DNA of 64,000 bases from Fragum whitleyi (lineage: Eukaryota > Mollusca > Bivalvia > Cardiida > Cardiidae): NCBI GenBank assembly GCA_948146395.1, contig OX411543.1, positions 67,405,474-67,469,473 on the forward strand. The letters run 5' to 3'. How positions within the stretch are numbered: position 1 is the first letter of the stretch; each line of letters starts with the position of its first letter. A program made the translations under genes and the position numbers. Shown piece by piece: positions 20,428 to 31,842 of this stretch. Below the pieces are notes generated by a model, which saw nothing but the letters and a program-made list of their open reading frames with translations, did no database searches and was not told the DNA's origin.

Positions 20428-20662
20428 GGGGGGGGGGACATGTTACCCAAGCTGGGGTAACCTGTCCCGGGGACACGTTACCCAGGCCTGGGAAACCTGT
20501 CCCACCTCACAAAATGCTATCAGCAGTGCAATGTGCAAATATAAACCAATATGTTTTCAATTATTTAATAATATTTCAAATTGTTTGGGGGTAAGGTTTC
20601 CAAAGCTGTGGTCACTTTTCTCTGAAACGTGTTACCCAGGCCTGTTAACCAAGTGACACAAA
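20428..20662. repeat. Poly-G tandem unit, copy 1 (interrupted)
   Basis: A G-run (20428-20437), then an imperfect palindrome at 20456-20482 (GGTAAC...GTTACC around CCCGGGG) and GTTACCCAGGCCTG words. Closing phrases are 'tttcaaattgttt' and 'ctgttaacc'. It is split at 20663 by a pearl-type element. Confidence 0.75.
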
Positions 20663-21911
20663 CAAGAGGACCAAGATGGTCCTAGATCGCTCACCTGAGT
20701 CTCTATGACCCCTGGGACATCACATTAAATAGATAGGCAGATGTCAAAAAGAAGATAATTGCTTAAGATCAATACCATGGAACGTTTTCAGGGAAGAGCA
20801 AGACAGATATGCCTTTTTGCTCTTTGATTCTATGTAAAAAGGGATGCACCGGGGTGGACCCCAAAGTGACCCCAGGGTCTTGATATGAACAAACTTGGAA
20901 GAGGTCCATAAGATGATGCTACATTCTAAATATGAAAGCTGTCTGCCTTCTGGTTTCAGAGAAGAAGAGTTTTGAAGGTTTTCACATTTTCACCCATCTT
21001 GCTCAGATGAGCTGAAAGGGATACGCCCGGGTGGAGCCCCAATATGACCCAAGGGTCTTGATATGAACAAAACTTGGTAGGGGCCCACAAGATGATGCTA
21101 CATACCAAAAATGAAAACAGTGTGCCCTCTGGTTTCGATTAAAGAAGATTTTTAAAGATTTTCGCTCTTTGATTCTATGTAAAAAGGGTTGGGCCCCGGC
21201 AAAGCCCAAACATGACCCCAGGGTCTTGATATGAACAAACTTGGTAGAGGTCTACTAGATGATGCTACATACCAAATATGAAAGCCGTCTGCCTTCTGGT
21301 TTCAGAGAAGAAGATTTTTAAAGATTTTCATTTTTTTTACCCTTCGTGCTCATAAGAGATAAAGGGATGGAACCGTGCAAAGCCCAAATATGACCCAAGG
21401 GTCTTGTTATGAACAAACTTGGTAGAGGCCCACTAGGTGATGCTACACACCAAATATTTAAGCTGCCTTCCATCTGGTTACAGAGAAGAAGATTTTTAAA
21501 GATTTTCGCTCTTTAATTCTATGTAAAAAGGGTTGGGCCTGGGCAAAGCCCAAATATGACCTCAGGGTCTTGATATGAACAAACTTGGTAGAGGTCCCCT
21601 AGATGATGCTACATACCAAATATGAAAGCTGTCTGCCTTCTGGTTTCAGAAAAGATTTTTAAAGATTTTCATATTTTCACCCTTTTTGTTAAGGGTAAAG
21701 GGAAAGTTAAGGGTCGATTTCATTTATTTGAACAACTTTGGTAGAGCTTGACCCAAGGAACATCCCTGCCAAGTTTCATCAAGATTGGCCCACTGGTTTA
21801 GGAGGAGAAGATGTTTAAAGAAATTGTGGACGACGCACGACGGACGACGCACGACGGACATTCTACGATCCGAATAGCTCACCTTGAGCACTTCGTGCTC
21901 AGGTGAGCTAA
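20663..21911 (+). mobile_element. Pearl/HINE-like element, GGACC-AAGAT-GGTCC family
   Basis: Starts CAAGAG, hairpin GGACC-AAGAT-GGTCC, GCTCACCTGAG. About five core units of 166-178 bp carry 'gggtcttgatatgaacaaac' (20875, 21053, 21221, 21399, 21565). An ACG-rich tract (21827-21860) precedes the hairpin GAGCAC-TTC-GTGCTC, then CTCAGGTGAGC-TAA. It is inserted in poly-G repeat unit 1. Confidence 0.85.
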
Positions 21912-22627
21912 AAAAAGGTTGTTTATGAGGATTTATTCAACAAAACTTGCAAATACATTTTTCTTTATTTGAAAACTGCGTGATAGTCTCATTTATATCA
22001 AAGCTGTTATACAAATTAGTTATTCACATATTAGAAAATTTATTTTGAGTGTATGTGTAAGTCGGGGGGGGGGGGGGGGTAGGTAGCTCAAGCTGGGGTA
22101 ACCTGTCCCCGGGGACCTCTAAAAAGGTTGTCAACATTGATCTGTGCACAAATTCACCAAAATATTTTCTTTTTCTTATTTATTCTAAATTATTTTGGGT
22201 ACATGTAGGATTTTCCAATCTGTGGTCACTTGTCTCTAAAAAATGTTACCCAAGCCTGGTAAGACATTGCTGACATGTTAACCAGGAATTTTCACAAAAG
22301 TTTACAAAAACAATTTCTTTTCTTTGAAAGTTATTTTATAGTCTAAACTATATCACAACTGTTCTTACTACAAAAATTTTCTCACTTATTAGAAAATTCA
22401 TTTAGAGTGTATCTGTATGTATTGGGGGGGGGGGGGCACGTTACCCAGGCCTTGGTAACATGTCCCACCCCCAAAAATGCTGTCAGCAATGATATATGCA
22501 AAAATAAACTCATGTTTTCAATTTTTTAATAATATTTCAAATTGTTTTGGGGTAAGGTTTCCAAAGCTGTGGTCACTTGTCTCTGAAACATGTTACCCAG
22601 GCCTGTTAACCCAGTGAAAACACAAAA
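21912..22627. repeat. Poly-G tandem units, copies 2 and 3
   Basis: Two units about 362 bp apart (G-runs at 22064-22079 and 22424-22436). Each has 'cacaaaagtttac', 'ttagaaaattcattt', a G-run, TTACCCAGGCC words, 'atgctgtcagcaatg', and a closing 'aacatgttacccaggcctg'. Copy 3 is cut at 22628 by an element in the position equivalent to the insertion in copy 1. Confidence 0.75.
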
Positions 22628-24216
22628 CTAGAAAGCCATTAATGGCTTGTGTCGCTCCACAGGCTCGAATTTCTTGTAATAGCAAATCTAAGTTTTGACT
22701 AGATTTCTCGATGTTTTGGGTTCTACTAATGTTGAAATGATTTTCAAAGTTTCCACTATTATAACATATAGAGAAATGACCTCCGCCCATAAAAAAGACA
22801 TATTTTTTATTCAATGACAATAATTTTTGGCTGCATGATAATGGATCACAAAAGGATCATAATAACGAAGTTTGATTGATATCCATCAATTACATTCTGA
22901 TAGTTTTTATTCTGATAGTTTTTGTTAGACTTAAAAAGAATCACTCAAGGATCATTCCAGTGAAATTTGGTTGATATCCGTCACTTACATTCTGAGAAAA
23001 TGATTTTCAAAGTTTCAACTATATAACAAATAGAGAAATGACCTCTGCCCATAAAATACATATTTTTCATCCGATCACAATGATTTTTTGTAAAATGATA
23101 AAGGGTCACTCAAGGATCAATCCAGTGAAATTTGGTTGATATCCATCAGTAACATTCTGAGAAAACGATTTTCAAAGTTTCCACAATATAACATATAGAG
23201 AAATGACCTCCGCCCATAAAATGCATATTTTCCATCCGATCACAATGATTTTTTGTAGACTGATAACGGGTCACTCAAGGTTACATTCTGAGAAAATGAT
23301 TTTCATAGTTTCCACTATTTAACATATTGAGAAATGACCTCCACCCATAAAATGCATATTTTTCATCCAATCAAAATAATTTTTAGTACACTGATAAAAG
23401 GGTCACTCAAGGATAATTCCAGTGAAATTTGGTTGATATCCAAAAATTAGATTCTGAGAAAATGATTTTCAAATTTTCCACCATATAACATATAGAGAAA
23501 TGACCTCTGCCAATAAAATGCATATTTTTCATCCTATCACAATGATTTTTTGTAGAATGATAAAGGGTCACTCAAGGATCATTCCAGTGAAATTTGGTTG
23601 ATATCCATCACTCACATTCTGAGAAAATGATTATCAAAGTTTCCACTATATAACAAATAGAGAAATGACCTCCGCCCATAAAATGCATATTTTCCATCTG
23701 ATCACAATGATTTTTTGTAGAATGATAAAGGGTCACTCAAGGATCAATCCAGTGAAATTTGGTTGATATCCATCAGTAACAATCTGAGAAAACAATTTTC
23801 AAAGTTTCCACTATACAACATATAGAGAAATGACCTCCGCCCATAAAATGCATATTTTCCATCCGATCACAATGATTTTTTGTAGACTGATAAAGGGTCA
23901 CCCAAGGATCATTCATGTAAAATTTAATTGGTATCCATCGATTAGAATCTGAGAAAACTCACTTTTTACCATATTTGGAAATTAGCCACGCCCATTAAAT
24001 CCATGTTTTTCATTGGACCAAAATTTCTTGAACAACTTTGAAAGAAGGTCACCCAAGGATCATTCCTGTGAAGTTTGGTTGAAATCCATCCAGTAGTTTC
24101 TGAGAAGAAGATTTTTAAAGAAAAGTTTATGACTGCACTAACGGACGGACACACGCACGCACGTCAGACACAACGCCATTACAATAGCCCCAGTGGCTTT
24201 CAGCCAGTGGAGCTAA
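22628..24216 (+). mobile_element. Pearl/HINE-like element, AAGCC...GGCTT family, long copy
   Basis: CTAGA plus hairpin AAGCC-ATTAAT-GGCTT and GCTCCACAGGC. There are about eight core units of ~165 bp. The 3' end is TGGCT-TTC-AGCCA, GCCAGTGGAGC, TAA. Core number varies between copies of this family (six at 13281, eight here). Confidence 0.82.
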
Positions 24217-24530
24217 AAATTAAAAAAAGAGGAAAATTGATTTGATTAGAAAATCATAGTAAGCAAAATATATATTTTGGTTTGAAGAATCGAAAACCAC
24301 TCAAAAATACAGATATACTTTTTATATGTTTTTTTTTTTAAATTGATTTAGAGTTATATAAAATAGCATGAATGAAAAATTAAAATTTTGATAAGAAATA
24401 ATGTTTTCCATGGGGGGGGGGGGGGGGGGGGGGGGGGACACGTTACCCTGGGGTAACCTGTCCCCGGGGACACTTTACCCAGGAGGACACGTTACACTGT
24501 TACACCGGCTCTATGTCAAGAAATGAAAAT
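24217..24530. repeat. Poly-G tandem unit, copy 4, with a 26-base G-run
   Basis: The G-run at 24412-24437 is followed by an imperfect 28-bp palindrome at 24452-24479 centred on CCCCGGGG. It is the most diverged copy on its left side. Confidence 0.65.
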
Positions 24531-25077
24531 CAAGAGGACTATGATGGTCCTATATTGCTCACCTGAGTAAGCCACTCATAACTTGTCAACCATGTTATGA
24601 ATACCAGCATTTGTTTGAGGTACATTTAGGGTGGTTTGATTTGTCCTACTGCATTTTGATTTTTTAATTTTCATAAATTTTCAACTTTTGTCTTACCATG
24701 GCAAATTCTTTTGAACAATTTCAGTAGACCTACACGTTAAGAATATCCTTGATAAGTTTAAATTGATTGGCCTTATGGTTAAGGAGGAAAAGAATTTGTT
24801 CTAAGATTTTTGGCAATTTATGCCATTTTTCAGCCTTTCCGTTATCATGGCAACCAGAGTTTTTGATGAAATTAAATTCTTTTAACAACTCTGAAGAGCT
24901 TCACCCAAGGAACATCCCTGCCAAGTTTCAGCTTGATTGGCCCAGTGGTTTAGGAGGAGAAGATGTTTAAAGAAATTGTTGACAGACAGACAGACGGACG
25001 GACGGACGATGGACAGACTATGGACGGTGAGTGATCATAATAGCTCACCTTTAGCACTTTTTGCTCAGGTGAGCTAA
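24531..25077 (+). mobile_element. Pearl/HINE-like element, GGACC family variant
   Basis: CAAGAG, GGACT-ATGAT-GGTCC, GCTCACCTGAG at the left. At the right, an ACGG microsatellite (24988-25008), a weakened hairpin AGCAC-TTTTT-GCT and CTCAGGTGAGC-TAA. The core is short. Confidence 0.75.
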
Positions 25078-26290
25078 AAATGACATGGGTTTCACATTTC
25101 TGAGCATTTTATTCAAGAAGACTTCTACAACCGTTGGAAAATAATTTCTTATACAATCTTAGAAAATAACACTGTAAATTTTTTCAACCTAATGATGACT
25201 ACGCGAGACAATGGATGTTTAAAAAAAAACAGGCTTAAGCACAAAAAGTACCACCTTGCTAATTGAAATTTTAAAACATTTATAGTAACAATGTAACGTT
25301 CGAACATCTTGCCTCTCATTGAAATCCTGGTCCATGAATTCCAATGCAAGGTTAGTATAGTTGAACTATATCTTATAATATATGATAGAACAAAGAATAC
25401 AAAAGCAATTGTTATCTATGTTTATAACAGCCATTTAACCCATAAGTTTAGTGTAAAAACTGTCTATTACTATGTATGGAATGGTTACTTCTTTAACAAG
25501 AACTAATTACAGGAGGGGCTCAAAGTTAACCCAGTTTTTCCAATGACTAAGTAGGGTGTACATTGTTATTGTTCTGAACTTAAGACCTTTTTTTTTTCAA
25601 AATTCCACTTTCTGTTATTAAAGAGTTAGAAATATTTAGGAATAATTCTAGATACATTAATTTCAATTTATAGTAAATTACATTGGCCTTTTTTCAATTT
25701 AAAGTCAATTGACCTTGTCATTCAGAAAATTAACCTAGCATATATGTTGGGTCACAATGTATGCATGTTATGACACCATCACTTCCAGTCCCTAAAATTC
25801 TTCAGCAATTTATTACACATGTAGATATAGCAAATCTACATTAAGCCCGATGCATATAAAGGAATTTCATTTTTCCAAAAATTGAAAACTGCTATGAGAC
25901 AGAAGAAAAAAATATCTGATTCGTAATTTTGGAGCACTGATTTGATCCTTCTTGCATGAATATTGCTTGAACTTTACAATTTTCCTTTAGATAACTGCTA
26001 CCCTCGATGCTTTCGGTACTTTGATTTCTTGCATATATCTAAATGAATAAGTAAAGTAAAGTCTTATTTTAATTTGTATATTTTAAATTTAACAGTTAAT
26101 CAATTATACTTTAATTCGAAAATAACATAAGCACCATTAATTTTGGACACATAAGACTCAGCAGAAAAAAAGGCTACAACCAGTGCTCCCAGCACTTTGA
26201 TTATTGGAAAGGCCTACATAATTTAAATAACGAAAACTCTTTTGAAAAATTCAAACTTTTTATTTCCTATAAGAACTGAAGATCAAATTC
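25078..26290. other. Intronic AT-rich sequence, no element or gene recognised
   Basis: Mostly unique-looking DNA. The phrase 'cagtgctcccagcactttg' near 26182 is a relic of the SINE/LINE tail at 10745. No coding exon with splice sites was recognised. Confidence 0.4.
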
Positions 26291-26619
26291 AAAAATTCAA
26301 AATGATAAAGTGTCACTCAAGGATCATTCAAATGAAATTTGGTTGATATCGATCGATCAGTTTCTGAGAAAAGTCACCTATTACCATATATGGAAATTAG
26401 CCACGCCCACTACAGCCATGATTTTCAACCAATTAGAATTCTTTGAAGGAATCTGACAGAGGGTCACCCAAGGAACATTCCTGTGAAATTTGATTAGAAT
26501 CCATCCAGTACTTTATGAGGAGAAGATTTTTAAAGTAAAAGTTTACAGACAACAGACACATGGACAACAGACACCCCACCATTACAATAGCCTGCTGCCC
26601 TTTCGGCCAGTGGAGCTAA
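26291..26619 (+). mobile_element. Pearl-type element, 5'-truncated
   Basis: Two core units of the 'tagccacgccca' type, a short ACAGAC tract, hairpin-like CTGCCCTTTCGGCCAG and GCCAGTGGAGCTAA at the right end. Confidence 0.65.
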
Positions 26620-26779
26620 TAATGGACAAAAACTTAAAAATTATGCAAACAAGAGTTATAGTCAAAGTTTCAAGTTGATAGCTTTTATACTTAAGAATCT
26701 TGGAATGACGGAACGACTGAATGATTACGAGAGACCATCACTATACCCTTTGTTGAAAACAGCAGGAACAGCGAGGATA

Positions 26780-27251
26780 ATAATTTTTTGTAGGCTTATA
26801 AAAGGTCACCCAAGGATATAAATTCAAGTGAAATTTGGTTGATAAACATTGATGACTTTCTGAGAAAACTGATTTCAAAGTTACCACTATATTACAAATA
26901 GAGAATTGACCTCCGCCCATATTTTTCGTCCTATCACAATGATTTTTTGTAGGCTGATTAAAGGCTACTCAAGGATAATTCATGCGAAGTTTGTTTATAT
27001 CCACCAATTATTTGCTGAGAAACCATATATGGCAATTAGAAATGCCTACTACAGCCATGATTTTCAACAAATTAAATTTTTTTCAAGGAATCTGAAAGGA
27101 ACATTCCTGTGAAATTTGATTGCAATCCAACCAGTACTTTATGAGGAGTAGTTTTGTAAATTAAAAGTTTACATACAGATGGACAGAGGGATGGACGCTC
27201 GGACACCCCACCTTGATAATAGCCTGCGGGCCTTTTGGCCAGTGGAGCTAA
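26780..27251 (+). mobile_element. Pearl-type element, 5'-truncated
   Basis: Core units with 'gattttttgtaggctgatta'. The end has hairpin GGGCC-TTTT-GGCC, GCCAGTGGAGC, TAA. The flanking 'actgtggactta' on the right also follows the end at 27469, so both lie in one host repeat. Confidence 0.65.
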
Positions 27252-27909
27252 AAACTGTGGACTTAATAGCGTTATTGAGGATTTTCTTATTATATCATTC
27301 ATTTATTTTCATTTAGCCCCTTTTCTGTGAAGCTTCAAGTTAGTAGCAATTATACTTAAGAGATATGCTCTGGAAAAAAGATCTTAGTACGGATGGATTG
27401 AAAGACAGGCGAAGGCACAGACACCTTACCATGACAATAGCCTGCTGGCCTTTATGCCAGTGGAGCTAAAACTGTGGACTTAACAGTCTTAATTTTCTTA
27501 TTAAATTATTCATTTATTTTCATTTGGCCGCTTTCCTGTGAAGCTTGACGAATCAGGAACATTTTCAAAAGGAACTATTCTTGTGATAGTACAATCATTC
27601 TGAGCAAGTTTGAAGGAAATCAGATAAAAACTGTAGAATTTAGAGTGTTAATGAGGACTTTTTCATTTAATTTTCATTGGGCTCCTTTTCCTATGACACT
27701 TAGTGGATCTGACCCATTTTTGAAATGAACGATTCTAGTGATGGTCCAATGATTCTGACCAAGTTTAAAGACAATCGGATAAAAACTGTGGAATCTAGAG
27801 CTTTAGAAGGAAGGGTAATTGGAAGGACATATGGACAGCCAGATGGAGGGAGGCCAGACTGGAAAACCAGTATTGCAATAGCTCTTCTGACCTTTGTCAG
27901 TAGAGCTAA
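27252..27909 (+). mobile_element. Pearl-type tandem element with CTGAC-CTTT-GTCAG 3' hairpin
   Basis: Tandem units of about 150-220 bp ('ctgtggactta', 'cccttttcctgtgaagctt'). A short foreign 3' end at about 27350-27469 interrupts it. The terminus is CTGAC-CTTT-GTCAG, TAGAGC, TAA. The next element begins on the following base. Confidence 0.65.
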
Positions 27910-28203
27910 CAAGAGCACTGCCTATACAGGTGCCTACGCTCGGCTGTCGAGTGCTGGATGGGACAAAATCTAAGTCGAAAAAGGGGTATAATTTGCACAA
28001 AATGCATCTGGAGTTATCCCCCTTGATAGTATAGGTTGCTCTTTTGATGGTGAACATGTGTGTCAAGTTTCAAGTGAATACCTTCAGTAGAACCAGAGAT
28101 ATAACAAAATGTCAAAGTTTTCGCACGACGACGACAACGACAATGTCGACAACACAGAGGGTATAGCAATACCTCAAGTTTTCTCCGAAAACAGCCGAGC
28201 TAA
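27910..28203 (+). mobile_element. Short pearl/HINE-like element, 294 bp, GCTCGGCTGT ends
   Basis: The 5' end is CAAGAGCACTGCC with partial hairpin GCAC...GTGC, then GCTCGGCTGT. The 3' end is the inverse ACAGCCGAGC followed by TAA. A CGACGACGACAACGACAA tract lies before the 3' end. It abuts the preceding element with no spacer. Confidence 0.75.
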
Positions 28204-28885
28204 AATTTGAAATGAATATAAAACATGCCTATGATTAACAAAGAATAAAACAATGTATAAAAGAAACGGAATTTTTTGTCAACCTTTGAATAAATGAGCA
28301 GGATATTGATGCCATAAAAAAATGCCTATTTTCATGCTTGAATTTTCAACTTTTATCACAAAATGTTTAAATTGATTCCCTTGGCAACTTAACAGCAAAT
28401 TGACAAAAACACCCCACATGTATTTATTCATAAGGGAATAAGGTCTGATAATCAAACAAGTTTCAAATAAATCCGAGACATGCCATTCCACAACCAATAT
28501 GTAAAAGTGTGAATCTAGTATAGATCACATCATTTGGTCAAGGTTTATATATTTGTGAAATATCATGAGAATTGAGTTAAAGACTGCAAAGAAGGTAAAA
28601 AATTTGACCTTTTACCTGATGAAAAAACCTAACCTTTATAGGTATCAGAATCCAGCATAGAACTCCCCCTTTTGTTTAGGTGAATAAGTAAGTGATATAT
28701 TATGAGAATCGGGTCACTGACAGACAGATATAGGGACGGTTATAATGTTTTTCTCACCAACGCCAATCCAAACAACACAAAAGTTATTCTTTTATTTCCA
28801 AAACAGACAAACTAAAAGTTATTATAGAAAGGTGTTATCCTCTTGTCTCAATTTCTGGCACTACAATATTATTGAAATAACATAC
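28204..28885. other. Intron sequence next to OTUD7 exon, no element seen
   Basis: AT-rich intron downstream (in gene sense) of the OTU exon. Its donor is GTATGT at 28885-28880. No repeat ends were recognised. Confidence 0.45.
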
Positions 28886-29181
28886 CAGGCAAGTTATTTT
28901 TCTCCTCATCTTTCACATCCATTGGAGAAAGTGCAGAAAAATGAGCAGCATCATATGTCAGCAGTAACGGGGACCTATAACAATGGCTGGCATCACATTC
29001 TAGTGGAAGGAATATCCCACCAAAGGGTATTGGAGCTAAAGCATCACCACTGACATCTTTAAGGACAGTATCGGCTACGACAATAATTGGACGTTGTATA
29101 ACATGAGCCAAAACAAAAACATGGAATTCTTCGAGACTTTCATACACAACTGGAGAATTTGGGTCAATCTGCTCAGATGAC
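28886..29181 (-). CDS. OTUD7: OTUD7-like deubiquitinase, OTU-domain exon with catalytic His
   Basis: The 296-bp exon lies between the acceptor TTCACAG and the donor GTATGT. It completes a split arginine codon and encodes [20 protein letters not shown], then [33 protein letters not shown] and [15 protein letters not shown], ending with one base of a valine codon. [21 protein letters not shown] and AHFSAL are hallmark OTUD7 segments, and the His of YDAAHFSAL corresponds to the catalytic histidine of the cysteine-protease site. The phase matches both neighbouring exons. No frameshift or stop is seen, so the gene appears functional. Confidence 0.93.
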
Positions 29182-29219
29182 CTGTGAATTGGAATAGGAG
29201 TTAGAAGATAATTAGTTAA

Positions 29220-29272
29220 CAAGAGGCCAGAGACCCAATACTGGCACTTACTTTTTACACTAAAAAAAATAC
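29220..29272 (+). mobile_element. Pearl-type 5'-end fragment
   Basis: CAAGAGGCCAGAGACCC is a diverged 5' terminus, 39 bp from the OTU exon. It has no core. Confidence 0.4.
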
Positions 29273-29814
29273 CTAGAAAGGCATGAATGGCTTGAGTCGC
29301 TCCACTGAGGCTTGAAATTCTTGTAAAAGCAAATAAAGGTATTGACTAGATTTTTTTGAAATTTTGGGTTCTACTGATGTTGAAAATGATTTTCAAAATT
29401 TCTTAAAAGATATATTTTACATCCAATCAAAATAATATTTAACTGCATGATAATGGCTCATTTAAGGATCATACCAATATTGTTTGATTGATATCCATCA
29501 GTTATATACTGAGAAAATGATTTTCAAAATTTCCACAAAAAAACATATAGAGAAATGACCTCTGTCCAAAAAATCCATATTTTTCATCCAATCACAATAA
29601 TTTTTGGTGGACTGATAAAGGGTCACTCAAGGTCAATCCAGTGAAATTTGATCGATATCCATTCTGAGAAAATGATTTTGATCCAGTTGTTTCTGAGGAG
29701 AAGATTTTTAAAGGAAAAGTTTACGACCAGACGCACGGACGGACCGATGGATGGACGCACGAAAGACACAACGCCATGACAATAGCCCCAGTGGCCTTTG
29801 GCTAGTGGAGCTAA
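29273..29814 (+). mobile_element. Pearl/HINE-like element, AAGGC...GGCTT variant
   Basis: CTAGA and hairpin AAGGC-ATGAAT-GGCTT with one mismatch. There are two to three core units, an ACGG tract (29737-29760), and a GCTAGTGGAGC-TAA end. The next bases (29820) carry a GGACC...GGTCC 5'-end fragment. Confidence 0.75.
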
Positions 29815-29933
29815 AAACCAAGAGGACCATGATGGTCCAATATTACTCGCCATTGTATCCTTGACTCTTGCCTTATTAAATTGAATTGCCTTAGTAGATA
29901 ACTAAATGACAATTACAGGCTCATTTTTCAGAA

Positions 29934-30872
29934 CTAGAAAGCCACGAATGGCTTGAGTCGCTCAACAGGCTTGAAAATGATTTTCAAAGTTTCAACTTAA
30001 TAACATATAGAATAATGACCCAAAAAAGACATATTTTTCATCCAATCAAAATATTTTTTGGCTGCATGATAATAGGTCACCCAAAGGTCATACCAAAAAT
30101 GTTTGATTGATATCCATCAGTTATATTCTGAGAAAATGATTTTCATAGTTTCCACTATATAACATATTAAAAAATGAATACAAATTTTCCATCCAATCAA
30201 AACTATTTTTGGTGATAAAGGGTCACTCAAGGATCATTCCAGTGGTATTTGGTTGATATCCAAAACATAAATTCTGAGAAAATGATTTTCAAAGTTTCTA
30301 CTAAATAACATATATAGAAATGACCTCCGCCTATAAAAACCATATTTTTCATCCAATAACAATAATGTTTGGGAGACTGATAAAGGGTTACTCAAGGATC
30401 ATTCCAGTGAAATTTGGTTGATATCTATCGATTAGATTCTGAGAAAATGATTTTCAAAATTTCCACTATATAACATTTAGAGAAATGTCCTCCGCTCATA
30501 AAATGCATATTTTCCATCTAATCACAATGCCTTTTTGTAGACTGATAAAGGGTCACCCGAGAATCATTCTTGTAAAATTTCATTGGTATCCGTTGATTAG
30601 AATCTGAGAAAACTCACTTTTTACCATATTTGGAAATTAGCCACGCCCATTAAATCTATGTTTTTCATTGGATCAAAATTTCTTGAACAACTTTGAAAGA
30701 GGGTCACCCAAGGATCATTCCTGTGAAGTTTGGTTGAAATCCATCCAGTAGTTTCTGAGGAGGAGATTTTTAAAGAAAAAGTTTATGACCGGACGCACTG
30801 ACGTACAGACAGACACACGACGGACACAATGCCATGACAATAGCCCAAGTGCCTTTCAGCCAGTGGAGCTAA
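29934..30872 (+). mobile_element. Pearl/HINE-like element, AAGCC...GGCTT family
   Basis: CTAGA, AAGCC-ACGAAT-GGCTT, GCTCAACAGGC at the left; TTTCAGCCAGTGGAGC-TAA at the right. Five core units. Confidence 0.8.
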
Positions 30873-30884
30873 AAATGAAAGTTT

Positions 30885-31568
30885 TTGATTATGTTTTTAA
30901 GAAATTTGACCTTGACAGATGACCTTGACATTGTCACATGACCTTGATTTTGGAACCAGTAGATGTGTATCATTGAGATCTATCATCATGCTTAATATTA
31001 GCTTTGTATCTTAAATAGGCTTGAAGGTATTGTCAATGTTAACTTTTGGTTAAATTTTGAGTTATTTGACCTTGTCACATAACCTTGTCCTTGGTACCAG
31101 CAGATGCAGATCATTGAGATCTATCATCATGCCAAATAATGAGACTTGTATCTTGAATAGGCTTGAAGATATTGGCAATGTTAAGTCTTTTTGGTTAAGT
31201 TTTTGAGTTATTTGACCTTGAAAGATAACCTTGATCTCACACATGACCTTGACTTTGGTACCAGCAGATGTGGATCATTGAGATCTATCATCATGCTAAA
31301 TATGGGCCTGGTATCTTGAATAGGCTTGAAGATATTGGCAATGTTAAGTTTTTTGGTTAAGTTTTTGAGTTATTTGACCTTGACAGATGACCTTGACTAT
31401 GGTACCAGCAGATGTGGATCATTGAGATCTAAAATCATGCCAAATATGAGCCTTGTATCTTGAATAGGCTTGAAGATATATGCAATGTTAATTTTTTTGG
31501 TTAACTTTTGCAGACAGACAGACAACAGCGAAACAATATGTCCCGGATCTTTTGATACTGGGGCATAA
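30885..31568 (+). mobile_element. Tandem element with GACCTTGAC core, GGGGCATAA end
   Basis: Four units start with 'tttgaccttgacagatgac'-like phrases at 30908, 31068, 31212 and 31374 (144-162 bp apart) and share 'cagatgtggatcattgagat'. The right end is GACAGACAGACAAC, then 'ccggatcttttgatactgg' and GGGGCATAA. The left end is unresolved. Confidence 0.65.
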
Positions 31569-31765
31569 AAATCGACTTTCTCTGCTGTTTCATTTCTAGG
31601 ACCCTACCAACAGTGTTATCCTGGATTTGCAGTGTACAGCATTCCCTGAAGGCCTATTTTGGCATGAGAGGCCGCAAATACATATATAAGCCTTACGTAG
31701 TGGACTGGGTCACCATACTTTCACAGCAACTGTTCTTTCTTTGTATAGTGGTACCTGGTAGTAAC

Positions 31766-31842
31766 CGAGGAGTTGAGGAAGCAAGTCTTAACACATTATC
31801 CCATTCCTGTTTCCATTCTTCTTCTGAGAATATCAAACCAGC
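31766..31842 (-). CDS. OTUD7: OTUD7-like deubiquitinase, 77-bp OTU-domain exon
   Basis: A short exon between the acceptor GTGTTACAG and the donor GTTACT. It encodes AGLIFSEEEWKQEWDNVLRL and ASSTP plus two bases of an arginine codon. This matches the GLVYTExEWxxEWxxLxxLAS segment of OTUD7A/B between the helical arm and the catalytic-His half of the OTU domain. Phase 0 on the left and phase 2 on the right join the exons at 61391-61518 and 28886-29181 without a frame break. The donor lacks the usual +3 purine/+4 A context and may be weak. Its upstream intron is about 29.5 kb. Confidence 0.88.

Noticed and set aside
28745..29053. Plus-strand frame overlapping the OTU exon
   Set aside because: It is the antisense shadow of the OTUD7 exon; no domain is seen on the plus strand.
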